A DNA stretch of 46,489 nucleotides from CAWIUB01 sp963839175 (GCA_963839175.1 CAWIUB010000014.1:1-46489), one strand, 5' to 3'; shown: positions 25,168 through 32,861, counted from the stretch's first letter. A program made the numbers and translations. The notes: generated by a model not told the origin, from the letters alone.

Positions 25168-26952
25168 ATGGCACATGAGCCAGACGAGCCGCGCTTCGGC
25201 CAGCGCTCGCACGATCACGGTGACGAATCCGCACGCGACCTACGGCGCCGCACGACTTTCCTGGAGCAGGAAGTCGAGTTGCTGCGCGCAAAAGCCGCCG
25301 AATCTCCTCGGCACGTTCGCGCCCTCGAAGAACGTCTCGCCGAGGCGCAGGCGCGGGTAGCCCACCTAGGCGAACGCAACGACCGGCTGGCCGAGACGCT
25401 GCGCGAGGCCCGCGACCAGATGGTCGCGCTCAAGGAGGAGATCGACCGGCTGGCGCAGCCGCCGAGCGGCTACGGCGTATTCCTGGAGGCATTCGAGGAC
25501 GGCACCGTCGATATCTTCACCAGCGGGCGCAAGCTGCGGGTTGCTGTCTCGCCGGAGGTGACGGTCGCCGACCTGCGCCACGGCCAGGAGGTCATGCTCA
25601 ACGAGGCGATGAACGTCGTGGCGGCACGCGGCCACGAGCGCGCCGGCGAGGTCGTCATGGTGAAGGAGATCCTCGAAGGAGGCGATCGTGCGCTCGTCAT
25701 CGGGCACACCGACGAGGAGCGGGTCATCCATCTGGCAGACATCCTGCGCGATCAGCCGTTGCGGGTCGGCGACTCGCTGCTGCTCGAACCGCGCTCGTCC
25801 TACGCGTACGAACGGGTGCCCAAGAGCGAGGTCGAAGAACTCGTCCTCGAAGAGGTCCCCGACATCGATTACGACGACATCGGTGGGCTGACACGGCAGA
25901 TCGAGGCGATCCGGGACGCCGTCGAGCTGCCATTCCTGCACGCGGACCTGTTCCGCGAGCACGAGCTGCGCCCACCCAAGGGCATATTGCTCTACGGACC
26001 GCCCGGGTGCGGCAAGACGCTGATCGCCAAGGCGGTGGCCAACTCGCTCGCCAAACAGGTCGAGAACGTGGGCGGCAAGGCGGACGGCTCACACGCCAAG
26101 TCCTACTTCCTGAACATCAAGGGTCCGGAGCTGCTGAACAAGTACGTCGGCGAGACCGAGCGGCACATTCGGCTGGTCTTCCAGCGAGCGCGCGAGAAGG
26201 CAAGCGAGGGCACGCCGGTCATCGTCTTCTTCGACGAGATGGACTCGATCTTCCGCACTCGCGGCTCGGGCGTGTCCTCGGACGTCGAGAACACGATCGT
26301 GCCGCAACTGCTCAGCGAGATCGACGGCGTCGAGGGGCTCGAGAACGTCATCGTCATCGGCGCATCCAACCGCGAGGACATGATCGACCCGGCGATCCTG
26401 CGTCCCGGTCGGCTGGACGTCAAGATCAAGATCGAGCGGCCGGACGCCGAGGCAGCGCGTGACATCTTCTCCAAATACATCACCACGACCCTGCCGATCC
26501 ACACCGAGGATCTGGCTGAGCACGCCGGCAATATCGAGGGCACGGTCGCGGACATGATCCAGCACACCGTCGAGCGGATGTACTCCGAGTCCGACGAGAA
26601 CCGCTTCCTCGAGGTCACCTACGCCAACGGCGACAAGGAGACCTTGTACTTCAGGGACTTCAACTCTGGAGCGATGATCCAGAACATTGTCGACCGCGGG
26701 AAGAAGATGGCGATCAAGGACCTGCTGACGACTGGGCAGAAGGGGCTGCGCATGCAGCACTTGCTCGCCGCCTGCGTCGACGAGTTCCGCGAGAACGAGG
26801 ATCTGCCGAACACCACCAACCCCGACGACTGGGCGCGGATCTCCGGAAAGAAGGGCGAGCGGATCGTCTATATCCGCACGCTGATCTCCGGTAAGGGCAG
26901 CGAGGCAGGCCGTTCCATCGACACGATCGGCAACACCGGCCAGTACCTCTAG
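25168..26952 (+). CDS. arc: Proteasome-associated AAA ATPase (ARC/Mpa)
   Basis: A 594-residue ring ATPase that captures pupylated proteins, unfolds them and feeds them into the 20S proteasome. Order: N-terminal coiled coil (about 25-95) that binds Pup; tandem OB domains (about 96-240, FTSGRKLRVAVSPEV); AAA module with Walker A GPPGCGKT near 276, Walker B IVFFDEMDSIF and an arginine-finger region; C-terminal helical part. The chain ends GQYL, keeping the penultimate Tyr needed to dock into the proteasome alpha ring. The ribosome site GGGAGGTGG precedes the ATG. In the usual order dop follows directly; here a TauE-like gene intervenes. Confidence 0.98.
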   Translation: MAHEPDEPRFGQRSHDHGDESARDLRRRTTFLEQEVELLRAKAAESPRHVRALEERLAEAQARVAHLGERNDRLAETLREARDQMVALKEEIDRLAQPPSGYGVFLEAFEDGTVDIFTSGRKLRVAVSPEVTVADLRHGQEVMLNEAMNVVAARGHERAGEVVMVKEILEGGDRALVIGHTDEERVIHLADILRDQPLRVGDSLLLEPRSSYAYERVPKSEVEELVLEEVPDIDYDDIGGLTRQIEAIRDAVELPFLHADLFREHELRPPKGILLYGPPGCGKTLIAKAVANSLAKQVENVGGKADGSHAKSYFLNIKGPELLNKYVGETERHIRLVFQRAREKASEGTPVIVFFDEMDSIFRTRGSGVSSDVENTIVPQLLSEIDGVEGLENVIVIGASNREDMIDPAILRPGRLDVKIKIERPDAEAARDIFSKYITTTLPIHTEDLAEHAGNIEGTVADMIQHTVERMYSESDENRFLEVTYANGDKETLYFRDFNSGAMIQNIVDRGKKMAIKDLLTTGQKGLRMQHLLAACVDEFRENEDLPNTTNPDDWARISGKKGERIVYIRTLISGKGSEAGRSIDTIGNTGQYL

Positions 26953-26962
26953 CCCGGACATA

Positions 26963-27082
26963 AGTTGTTCGACCGTTGGCGTGCCATCACGCGTGCGCGA
27001 TCGAACAACTCAACACGCGGTCGACGTCGCCCGAAGTTGTTCGACCCTCAGCGTGCTATCACGCCCCGCAGGTCCAACAACT
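26963..27082 (+). repeat. Two 48-nt nested-hairpin repeats, 72-nt period
   Basis: Unit 1 is 26963-27010 and unit 2 is 27035-27082, each exactly 48 nt. Each starts AGTTGTTCGA and ends in its complement (TCGAACAACT; unit 2 TCCAACAACT, one mismatch). The centre of each unit has GCGTG-CYAT-CACGC, a 5-bp inner hairpin with a 4-nt loop. The 24-nt spacer is unrelated. The second unit ends just before the TauE ribosome site at 27085-27092. They may be regulatory stem-loops, a bidirectional terminator, or palindromic dispersed repeats. Confidence 0.8.
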
Positions 27083-27098
27083 CCGCAGGGGTGGCTGC

Positions 27099-27854
27099 GT
27101 GACCGCGCTCGACGCGGTGCTGGTCTGCGTCGCCGGTGTCGCGGCCGGCACGATCAACACCATCGTCGGATCAGGGACCTTGATCACGTTCCCGACGCTG
27201 CTCGCGATCGGCCTCACACCAATCTCGGCCAACGTGTCAAACACCGTCGGTCTTGCGCCGGGGTCGCTAGTCGGTGCCTATGGCTATCGGCTCGAGCTCG
27301 CTGGCCAACGTGGGCGGGCGGTGCGGCTGGGCACCGCGTCCGTCCTCGGCGGGCTGGGCGGAGCGGTGCTGCTGCTGGTCCTGCCATCGGCTGCATTCGA
27401 CGCGATCGTGCCCGCACTGGTCGGGCTGGGCGTCGCCCTGGTGATTGCCGGGCCGTGGCTGTCCCGCCGGCTGGCTGTGGCCGGCCACCACGGCGGCACC
27501 GCGGTCACCCCGCTGCTGTGGCTGCTCACCTTCGTCACCGGCGTCTACGGCGGCTACTTCGGCGCGGCGCAGAGCGTCCTGCTAGTCGCCATCCTTGGGC
27601 TGCTGCTGGACGAAACGCTGCAGCGGATCAACGGCCTGAAGAACCTGCTCGCCGGTCTGGTAAACGGAGTCGCTGCGGTCGTGTTCGTGTTCACCGGCCA
27701 CGTGAACTGTGCCGCGGCGGCGCTGATCGCGGCAGGATCGATGGCCGGCGGGGTGATCGGGGCGCGGGTTGGCCGCCGGCTACCGGCCGCGGTGCTGCGG
27801 GCGGTGATCGTCGTCGTCGGGCTGATCGCTGTGGTCAAGCTCCTGGTGGACTGA
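27099..27854 (+). CDS. TauE/SafE (TSUP) family membrane protein
   Basis: A 251-residue polytopic membrane protein of the TSUP family, whose members move sulfite, sulfonates or related anions. The first helix carries the family glycine motif AAGTINTIVGSGTLITFPTLL, then SANVSNTVGLAPGSLVGAYGYR. The second half repeats it as VTGVYGGYFGAAQSVLLVAIL and RINGLKNLLAGLVNGVAA. About eight helices are visible. GTG 27099 is preceded by GCAGGGG; an upstream extension would read through the hairpin repeats. Lying between arc and dop, it interrupts the canonical proteasome order. Its substrate and any relation to pupylation are unknown. Confidence 0.88.
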   Translation: MTALDAVLVCVAGVAAGTINTIVGSGTLITFPTLLAIGLTPISANVSNTVGLAPGSLVGAYGYRLELAGQRGRAVRLGTASVLGGLGGAVLLLVLPSAAFDAIVPALVGLGVALVIAGPWLSRRLAVAGHHGGTAVTPLLWLLTFVTGVYGGYFGAAQSVLLVAILGLLLDETLQRINGLKNLLAGLVNGVAAVVFVFTGHVNCAAAALIAAGSMAGGVIGARVGRRLPAAVLRAVIVVVGLIAVVKLLVD

Positions 27855-28040
27855 GCTCGGCAGAGTCCCCGCCCGCACAATCTGGGCCTCGAACAGCCGC
27901 AGTGACGCGTCGCTGAGCCAGCTGACCGCTGCCGGCGCATTGCCCGTCATCCCGAATCCCTTCAGCCCCGCCACGACTCGGAGCCCTCGTTGGCGCAGCC
28001 AGATGCGTCACGAAGAACAGGTGGTCTGCAGCCGGGGACG

Positions 28041-28046
28041 TAGCCT
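28041..28046 (+). promoter_or_regulatory. -10 box TAGCCT of dop, leaderless spacing
   Basis: TAGCCT ends 6 nt before the dop GTG (28053), predicting a leaderless mRNA. The 198-nt gap 27855-28052 shows nothing else I can support. A minus-strand reading 27974-27850 looks faintly protein-like but has no recognised family or ribosome site. Confidence 0.45.
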
Positions 28047-28052
28047 TGACGC

Positions 28053-29585
28053 GTGACGGTGCGCAGGGTGATGGGAACCGAGATCGAGTACGGCGTCAGC
28101 CTGCCCGGTCAGCCCGCTGCGAACGCCATGCTGCTTTCCGCGCAGATCGTCAACGCGTACGCGAGCACGTTGGCCGCCGGGCGCGCCCGGCGTGCCGCCT
28201 GGGACTTCGAGGAAGAGTCGCCCCTGCGGGACGCCCGCGGGTTCGAACTCGGCGGGGGAGTGCCCGGTGGGGTCGCCCAGGAGTTCATCGAGGCCGAGGA
28301 AGACGCCGGGATGGCCAACGTGATCCTGCCCAACGGCGCGCGCCTTTACGTCGACCATGCCCATCCGGAGTACTCCACGCCCGAGGTCACGTCGCCGCTC
28401 GATGTGGTGAAGTGGGACAAGGCCGGGGAGCTGGTGATGGCCGAGGCCGCCCGACGGGTCGCGTCCATGCCCGGCGTGAGCGCGCCCATCAACCTCTACA
28501 AGAACAACACCGACAACAAGGGCGCCTCCTACGGCGCGCACGAGAACTACCTGATGAGCCGGACGACCCCGTTCGTGGCGATCGTGCGGCACCTCGTCCC
28601 GTTTTTCGTCTCTCGCCAGGTCATCTGTGGCGCGGGACGCGTTGGCATCGGGCAGGACGGGCGCACCCCGGGCTTCCAGCTCACCCAGCGCGCCGACTTC
28701 TTCGAGGTCGAGGTCGGCCTCGAGACGACCCTCAAACGCCCGATCATCAACACCCGCGACGAGCCGCATGCCGACGCCGACCGGTACCGGCGGTTGCACG
28801 TGATCATCGGCGACGCGAACCTGTCCGAGATCTCGACCTACCTCAAAGTCGGCATGACTTCACTCGTGCTCGCCATGATCGAGGACGCGTTTCTGCCCGA
28901 CGACCTCACGATCGCCCAGCCGGTACGCGAGTTGCATGACGTCTCCCACGACCCCTCGCTGACCCACGAGATCCGGCTCGCCGACGGCCGACGGCTGACT
29001 GCGCTGCAACTGCAAGGGGAGTACCTCGACCGCTCGCGCAAGTTCGTCGACGATCGCTACGGCAATGACGCCGACGAGCAGACCCGGGACATTCTCGATA
29101 GGTGGGAGTCGGTGCTGGTCCGGCTGCAGACCGACCCGATGCAGCTGGCCGGGGAGCTCGACTGGGTTGCCAAGCTGCGCCTGCTCAACGGCTACCGGGA
29201 CCGCGACGACCTGGACTGGGACTCGCCGCGCCTGCAGCTGATCGACCTGCAGTACGCGGACGTCCGCCCGGAGAAGGGTCTCTACCACCGGCTCGTCGGC
29301 CGCGGCGCCATGCAGACGTTACTGCCGCCGGGCGCGGCCGCGTCGGCGATGGGCGACCCTCCCGAGGACACCAGGGCCTTCTTCCGGGGCGAGTGCCTGC
29401 GCCGCTACGGCCCGTCCGTGGCCGCCGCGTCGTGGGATTCGGTCATCTTCGACGTTGGCCGCGACTCGCTGGTGCGCGTGCCGACTCTGGAGCCGCTGCG
29501 GGGGACGCGCGCGCACGTCGGCGAGCTGCTGGATCGCTGCCCAACGGCGGCTGCGCTGATCGACGCCCTCATCGGGCCCCGCTGA
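28053..29585 (+). CDS. dop: Pup deamidase/depupylase
   Basis: A 510-residue member of the Dop/PafA carboxylate-amine ligase-like family. It deamidates Pup where the last residue is Gln, and removes Pup from substrates. It opens VMGTEIEYGVSLPGQP (catalytic Glu in the ATP/Mg site), then the Dop-specific loop region (about 40-80), NGARLYVDHAHPEYSTPEV with the essential Asp, NNTDNKGASYGAHENYL and RPIINTRDEPHADADRYRRLHVI. It is longer than the ligase PafA (452 aa in this window), as expected. GTG start. Because the local Pup ends in Glu, depupylation rather than deamidation is the likely task. Confidence 0.97.
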   Translation: MTVRRVMGTEIEYGVSLPGQPAANAMLLSAQIVNAYASTLAAGRARRAAWDFEEESPLRDARGFELGGGVPGGVAQEFIEAEEDAGMANVILPNGARLYVDHAHPEYSTPEVTSPLDVVKWDKAGELVMAEAARRVASMPGVSAPINLYKNNTDNKGASYGAHENYLMSRTTPFVAIVRHLVPFFVSRQVICGAGRVGIGQDGRTPGFQLTQRADFFEVEVGLETTLKRPIINTRDEPHADADRYRRLHVIIGDANLSEISTYLKVGMTSLVLAMIEDAFLPDDLTIAQPVRELHDVSHDPSLTHEIRLADGRRLTALQLQGEYLDRSRKFVDDRYGNDADEQTRDILDRWESVLVRLQTDPMQLAGELDWVAKLRLLNGYRDRDDLDWDSPRLQLIDLQYADVRPEKGLYHRLVGRGAMQTLLPPGAAASAMGDPPEDTRAFFRGECLRRYGPSVAAASWDSVIFDVGRDSLVRVPTLEPLRGTRAHVGELLDRCPTAAALIDALIGPR

Positions 29586-29615
29586 CGCGAAAACGTCACA
29601 CCTGCGAGCTAGGGT
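29583..29615 (+). promoter_or_regulatory. pup promoter region with inverted repeat
   Basis: TAGGGT (29610-29615) is a likely -10 box, leaving a ~24-nt leader with the ribosome site GAGGGAG before the pup ATG. TGACG (29583-29587) and CGTCA (29594-29598) form an inverted repeat around CGAAAA, overlapping the dop stop codon and the expected -35 area. This could be an operator or a small hairpin. Confidence 0.45.
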
Positions 29616-29645
29616 GAGGTGCGGTCCGATCGAGGGAGACATCGC

Positions 29646-29852
29646 ATGCCTACTCACGACAGCGGTCAGAGTCGACCCCAACGCCAACCCGACGACGTCG
29701 ACGAGGTCGAGGCCGAAACCGCCTCGGAGGTCGCCGAGCGCCACGAGAAGCTCACCGAGGACGTCGATGCGATCCTCGACGAGATCGATGACGTCCTCGA
29801 AACGAATGCAGAAGATTTCGTGAGGAGCTTCGTCCAAAAAGGGGGGGAGTAG
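29646..29852 (+). CDS. pup: Prokaryotic ubiquitin-like protein Pup
   Basis: A 68-residue, acidic, largely disordered tag that is ligated through its C-terminal side chain to lysines of target proteins. It ends FVQKGGE. The terminal residue is Glu, not Gln, so it can be ligated without prior deamidation. The helix that binds the ARC coiled coil is within EVAERHEKLTEDVDAILDEI. The ATG at 29646 is preceded by GAGGGAG at 7-9 nt; upstream in-frame codons to 29619 have no ribosome site. It is slightly longer than the 64-residue M. tuberculosis form. Confidence 0.97.
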   Translation: MPTHDSGQSRPQRQPDDVDEVEAETASEVAERHEKLTEDVDAILDEIDDVLETNAEDFVRSFVQKGGE

Positions 29853-29897
29853 GCGCTTCTATAAATCTGAACCAGTCGCGCGCCTCGGCTGGCACGT

Positions 29898-29975
29898 CGT
29901 TCCCGACGAGGATCGGGTGCCCGACGGGGAACGTCGCAGCGCCTAGCCGCCGACCCGCAACCTGATCGGTAGGGT
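29898..29975 (+). promoter_or_regulatory. pup-prcB intergenic structure and prcB -10 box
   Basis: In the 155-nt gap, CGTTCCC (29898-29904) pairs with GGGAACG (29927-29933), enclosing a smaller CGGG-TG-CCCG hairpin (29914-29923). There is no T-run, so an attenuator or factor-dependent stop is as likely as a terminator. Downstream, TAGGGT at 29970-29975 can serve as the prcB -10 box, leaving a ~25-nt leader with AAGGAG. This suggests proteasome subunits can be transcribed separately from pup. Confidence 0.45.
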
Positions 29976-30007
29976 CGACTCGACGGGCCTCACCGACAAG
30001 GAGCGAC

Positions 30008-30835
30008 GTGAACCTCGACCGCGGGACCAATACCGGGCTGCTAAATTTCGCCATCTCCCCGGGATCCTCGTCGTTCACCGAGTTCCTGGCCGCTGCCGCA
30101 CCTGAGCTGCTGCCCCGATCGCGAGCTGGGCAGCAGGAACTCGTCCCGCACGGGACCACCATCGTCGCTGCGGTCTTCGACGGCGGCGTGGTGATGGCCG
30201 GTGACCGCCGCGCCACTGCGGGCAACCTCATCGCCCAGCGGGACATCGAAAAGGTCTTCGCTTCGGACGACTACACGCTGGTCGGCATCGCCGGCACGGC
30301 GGGGCTCGCGATCGAGATCGTCAAGCTGTACAAAGTCGAACTCGAGCATTACGAGAAGATCGAGGGCACCGAGCTGACCCTCGACGGCAAGGCAAATCGG
30401 CTCGCCACGATGATCCGGGGCAACCTTGGCCAGGCGATCCAGGGTCTTGCCGTCGTGCCGCTGTTTGCCGGCTTCGACGTCGACGCCGACGACCCTGCCA
30501 ACGGGGGACGCATCTTCAGCTTCGACGTCGCGGGCGGCCTTTACCCGGAGCAGTTCTACGAGTCGATCGGATCGGGATCGCTGTTCGCCAAGGGCTCGCT
30601 GAAGAAGCTCTGGCGACCCGGGCTCGGCCGGGCCGAGGCCATCCGCGTCGCAGTCGAGTCGCTTTACGACGCGGCCGACGACGACTCGGCTACCGGCGGC
30701 CCGGACCTGACTCGACGGATCTTCCCGGTCGTGATGGTCGTCACCGCCGAGGGCGCAAGTCGCATCGCCGACAACGAACTCGACCTGGTCGTCCGGGCCA
30801 TCGTGACCGACCGCACCGAGCGTCCCGGCTCCTGA
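30008..30835 (+). CDS. prcB: Proteasome beta subunit
   Basis: A 275-residue catalytic subunit of the 20S proteasome. It is made with a 49-residue propeptide ending HG; autocleavage exposes the nucleophile Thr50 (TTIVAAVFDGGVVMAGDRRAT). The conserved Asp17-type and Lys33-type partners are in GDRR and RDIEKVF, and the GIAGTAG and SGSLFAKGSLKK segments match the family. GTG 30008 follows the ribosome site AAGGAG. It precedes prcA by 41 nt with another purine-rich leader, so the pair is probably one transcript. Confidence 0.97.
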   Translation: MNLDRGTNTGLLNFAISPGSSSFTEFLAAAAPELLPRSRAGQQELVPHGTTIVAAVFDGGVVMAGDRRATAGNLIAQRDIEKVFASDDYTLVGIAGTAGLAIEIVKLYKVELEHYEKIEGTELTLDGKANRLATMIRGNLGQAIQGLAVVPLFAGFDVDADDPANGGRIFSFDVAGGLYPEQFYESIGSGSLFAKGSLKKLWRPGLGRAEAIRVAVESLYDAADDDSATGGPDLTRRIFPVVMVVTAEGASRIADNELDLVVRAIVTDRTERPGS

Positions 30836-30876
30836 GCACGCACAGCGCAGCGAGAACCGCGAGAGAGGACCCGGCC

Positions 30877-31695
30877 GTGTCGATCCCGTTCTATGCCTCA
30901 GCCGAGCAGATCATGCGCGACCGCTCGGAATATGCTCGCAAGGGAATCGCCCGTGGCCGCAGCGTCGCCGTGTTGACCTACTCCGACGGCGTGCTGTTCG
31001 TCGCGGAGAACGCCAGTTCCGCCTTACACAAGGTCAGCGAGATTTACGACCGGATCGGGTTCGCGGCCGTCGGCAAGTACAACGAGTTCGAGAATCTCCG
31101 GGTGGCCGGGATCCGGCTCGCAGATCTTCGTGGGTACTCCTACGACCGGCGTGACGTCACGGCCCGCGGCCTGGCCAATGCGTACGCCCAGACGCTCGGC
31201 ACGATCTTCACGGAGCAGCAGAAGCCGTACGAGGTCGAGTTGTGCGTGGCGGAGGTCGGCCCCACCGCTGCGGACGACCAGATGTACCGGCTTTCCTATG
31301 ACGGGACGATTGTTGACGAGCCCCAGTTCCTCGTGATGGGTGGCCAGGCCGAGGCCCTGACGACGTCCCTGCGCCGTACGTACCAGGCGGGCCTCCCGTT
31401 GCGCGAGGCGCTCGCCGTGGCCGTTGTAGCGTTGGGTTCGGTGAGCGGCAACGGCGAGCCTCGGGTCCTGCCGGCGAGCCAGCTCGAGGTCGCGGTCCTC
31501 GACCGCAATCGGGCAACCCGAAAATTCCGGCGAATCACCGGCGCCGCGCTCACCGCCCTGCTCCCTTCCCAGCCGAGCGGTGGCACCGTAGCTTCGGCGC
31601 CCGCCGATACCCCGCCACACGACGAAGAGGGACCGCCCACACCCCGCCACGGCTCCGACGACGAGCCCGAGGCCCCCCCTGCCGATTCGGCCTGA
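30877..31695 (+). CDS. prcA: Proteasome alpha subunit
   Basis: A 272-residue structural subunit forming the outer gated rings where ARC docks. It starts SIPFYASAEQIMRDRSEYARKGI, the gate-forming N-terminus, followed by RSVAVLTYSDGVLFVAENAS and the KVSEIYDRIGFAAVGKYNEFENLR segment that lines the docking pocket. The last ~45 residues are a Pro/Asp/Glu-rich tail, typical for actinobacterial PrcA and probably disordered. The GTG start follows GAGAGAGGA. The next gene on this strand is the membrane protein at 32347; the Rieske gene intervenes on the opposite strand, 11 nt past the stop. Confidence 0.97.
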   Translation: MSIPFYASAEQIMRDRSEYARKGIARGRSVAVLTYSDGVLFVAENASSALHKVSEIYDRIGFAAVGKYNEFENLRVAGIRLADLRGYSYDRRDVTARGLANAYAQTLGTIFTEQQKPYEVELCVAEVGPTAADDQMYRLSYDGTIVDEPQFLVMGGQAEALTTSLRRTYQAGLPLREALAVAVVALGSVSGNGEPRVLPASQLEVAVLDRNRATRKFRRITGAALTALLPSQPSGGTVASAPADTPPHDEEGPPTPRHGSDDEPEAPPADSA

Positions 31696-31706
31696 CCCGG
31701 CTCTGG

Positions 31707-32213
31707 CTATGCGCCCGCGACCACCTCGCCACCCACCACGTGGACGTCGATCTTGGCCAGCGCCCGCGGCGCCGGTCCCTGAATAACCTCACCGGTCGTT
31801 GCGTTGTACTTCGACCCGTGACATGGACAGTGCAGTTGCGTTCCGGCCGGGGCCACCGTGCAGCCCATGTGCGTGCAGATGGCGCTGAAGGCCGCCGCCG
31901 TGTCGCTGGTCGGACGCGCGATGATCGCCGGCTTCCCGTCAACAGTGGCTGACACCGCCTGGCCGACTTGGATGTCGGATAGCTGTGCCAGCCCAGCCGC
32001 AGCCCCTGACGACGCCGCGCTCTGCGGCGGACCGGTAGTCGCCGCGGCACCCGTCGCCGCCGCCTCACCTGTGGTCGTGGCATTCGTTGCCGCAGCGCTC
32101 GTCCGGGCTGCGCCGCTCCCGGATGAGCTGCACGCCGCGAGCAATGCAGCGCCCGCGCCGGTGGCGCCGACGACGATCACCGCGCGGCGGGACAGTTCGG
32201 CATCGATGGACAT
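31707..32213 (-). CDS. Tat-exported Rieske [2Fe-2S] lipoprotein
   Basis: A 168-residue exported electron-transfer protein. The N-terminus has a twin-arginine (Arg9-Arg10) signal, a hydrophobic stretch and a lipobox LAAC with lipidated Cys28, so the folded cluster protein is probably Tat-exported and membrane-anchored. A ~45-residue Ala/Thr/Ser linker follows. The Rieske fold (about 75-168) has ligands Cys113 and His115 (CTHMGC) and Cys129 and His132 (CPCHGS), with Cys118 and Cys131 placed for the structural disulfide. The ribosome site AGGAGGA is 4 nt before the ATG. A SigL-like promoter (32258-32285) precedes it. It is divergent from the membrane-protein/sigma/anti-sigma genes. Confidence 0.95.
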   Translation of the reverse strand: MSIDAELSRRAVIVVGATGAGAALLAACSSSGSGAARTSAAATNATTTGEAAATGAAATTGPPQSAASSGAAAGLAQLSDIQVGQAVSATVDGKPAIIARPTSDTAAAFSAICTHMGCTVAPAGTQLHCPCHGSKYNATTGEVIQGPAPRALAKIDVHVVGGEVVAGA

Positions 32214-32257
32214 CAGGTCCTCCTGGTTTGGGGCGGGCCGAGTTGGATTCTCCCGCC

Positions 32258-32285
32258 AGTACGTGCCAGCCGTCTCCCCGGTTCA
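32258..32285 (-). promoter_or_regulatory. SigL-type ECF promoter of the Rieske gene
   Basis: On the minus strand, TGAACC (32285-32280), a 16-nt spacer and CGTACT (32263-32258). This has the same form as the two plus-strand sites nearby and resembles, from memory, the M. tuberculosis SigL consensus (TGAACC, then CGT). It leaves a ~38-nt leader to the Rieske ATG. Confidence 0.7.
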
Positions 32286-32299
32286 TTTCGGCGCCGCGG

Positions 32300-32327
32300 T
32301 GAACCAGTGCGCCTGCCCGGCCGTGTT
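32300..32327 (+). promoter_or_regulatory. SigL-type ECF promoter of the membrane-protein gene
   Basis: TGAACC (32300-32305), a 16-nt spacer and CGTGTT (32322-32327). It is back to back with the Rieske promoter, the two -35 boxes being 14 nt apart. The predicted start near 32334 leaves a short leader with GGGAGG (32337-32342), which favours GTG 32347 over ATG 32332 as the start codon. Confidence 0.7.
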
Positions 32328-32346
32328 AGGGATGAAGGGAGGAACC

Positions 32347-32820
32347 GTGACCGAGGTTGCCGACTCCGCCATCGGCGTCGTTGTTGCTGGCGTCGCGCGC
32401 CGTCGGACGGAGCGACTGGAAACGGTGGCCCGCGCATTGGCCGGCATCGGGGTTGTCGTCTCGGCTGACGTGCATTTCGACCTGTGGTACACGGGCGGAT
32501 TCCGCGACATCGCAACCATCGGCCCGCTGTTCATGCTGAACGCCGTGGGCGGGCTGCTGCTAGCCGTACTGGTGATCTGCTGGCGACATTGGCTATCCGC
32601 GTTGGCGGCGATCGGATTCGGTGCGGCGACCCTCGTCGCGTTCTGGACCTCGGTCATCCACGGCCTGTTCGGCGTGCACGAAACGGCGACAGGTCAGCCG
32701 CAGATCCTCGCGGAGGTCGCCGAGATCGTCGCCATCGTCTTCGGCGTCGTGGCTTTGCTGTGCCGGGTGAGCCTGGCGGGCTCGCTCAGCGCGCTGCACT
32801 CGCGCCACACTCGTAGGTGA
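32347..32820 (+). CDS. Four-helix membrane protein of the ECF module
   Basis: A 157-residue protein with a short cytosolic lead and four hydrophobic segments (about 27-42, 56-78, 81-103, 118-137). A motif after the first helix, DVHFDLWYTGGFRDIATIGPLF, is characteristic of a family of small actinobacterial membrane proteins I know only as hypothetical. Several His and Trp residues lie at membrane edges (VHFDLW, CWRHW, SVIHGLFGVHE), which would suit a redox or metal-related role, but that is speculation. GTG 32347 is chosen for its GGGAGG ribosome site. The stop overlaps the first candidate sigma start (GTGA). Confidence 0.75.
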   Translation: MTEVADSAIGVVVAGVARRRTERLETVARALAGIGVVVSADVHFDLWYTGGFRDIATIGPLFMLNAVGGLLLAVLVICWRHWLSALAAIGFGAATLVAFWTSVIHGLFGVHETATGQPQILAEVAEIVAIVFGVVALLCRVSLAGSLSALHSRHTRR

Positions 32821-32845
32821 ACCGGGTGACAACGTGCACCGTGGT
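32818..32845 (+). promoter_or_regulatory. SigL-type ECF promoter directly before the sigma gene
   Basis: TGAACC (32818-32823), a 16-nt spacer and CGTGGT (32840-32845): the third copy of the same architecture within 600 nt. It overlaps the stop of the membrane-protein gene and lies inside the longest form of the sigma ORF. A start near 32852 would require the sigma GTG at 32862. It implies autoregulation of the sigma/anti-sigma pair. Confidence 0.65.
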
Positions 32846-32861
32846 ACCGAGCGGAGGCGGA

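Noticed and set aside
27850..27974. Small minus-strand gene after TauE
   Set aside because: A ~40-residue stretch looks protein-like, but there is no family, promoter or ribosome site, and it overlaps the TauE 3' end.
29868..29892. Fourth SigL-type promoter upstream of prcB (TGAACC at 29868)
   Set aside because: The triplet after a 16-nt spacer is TGG, not CGT; the next CGT lies at 21 nt.
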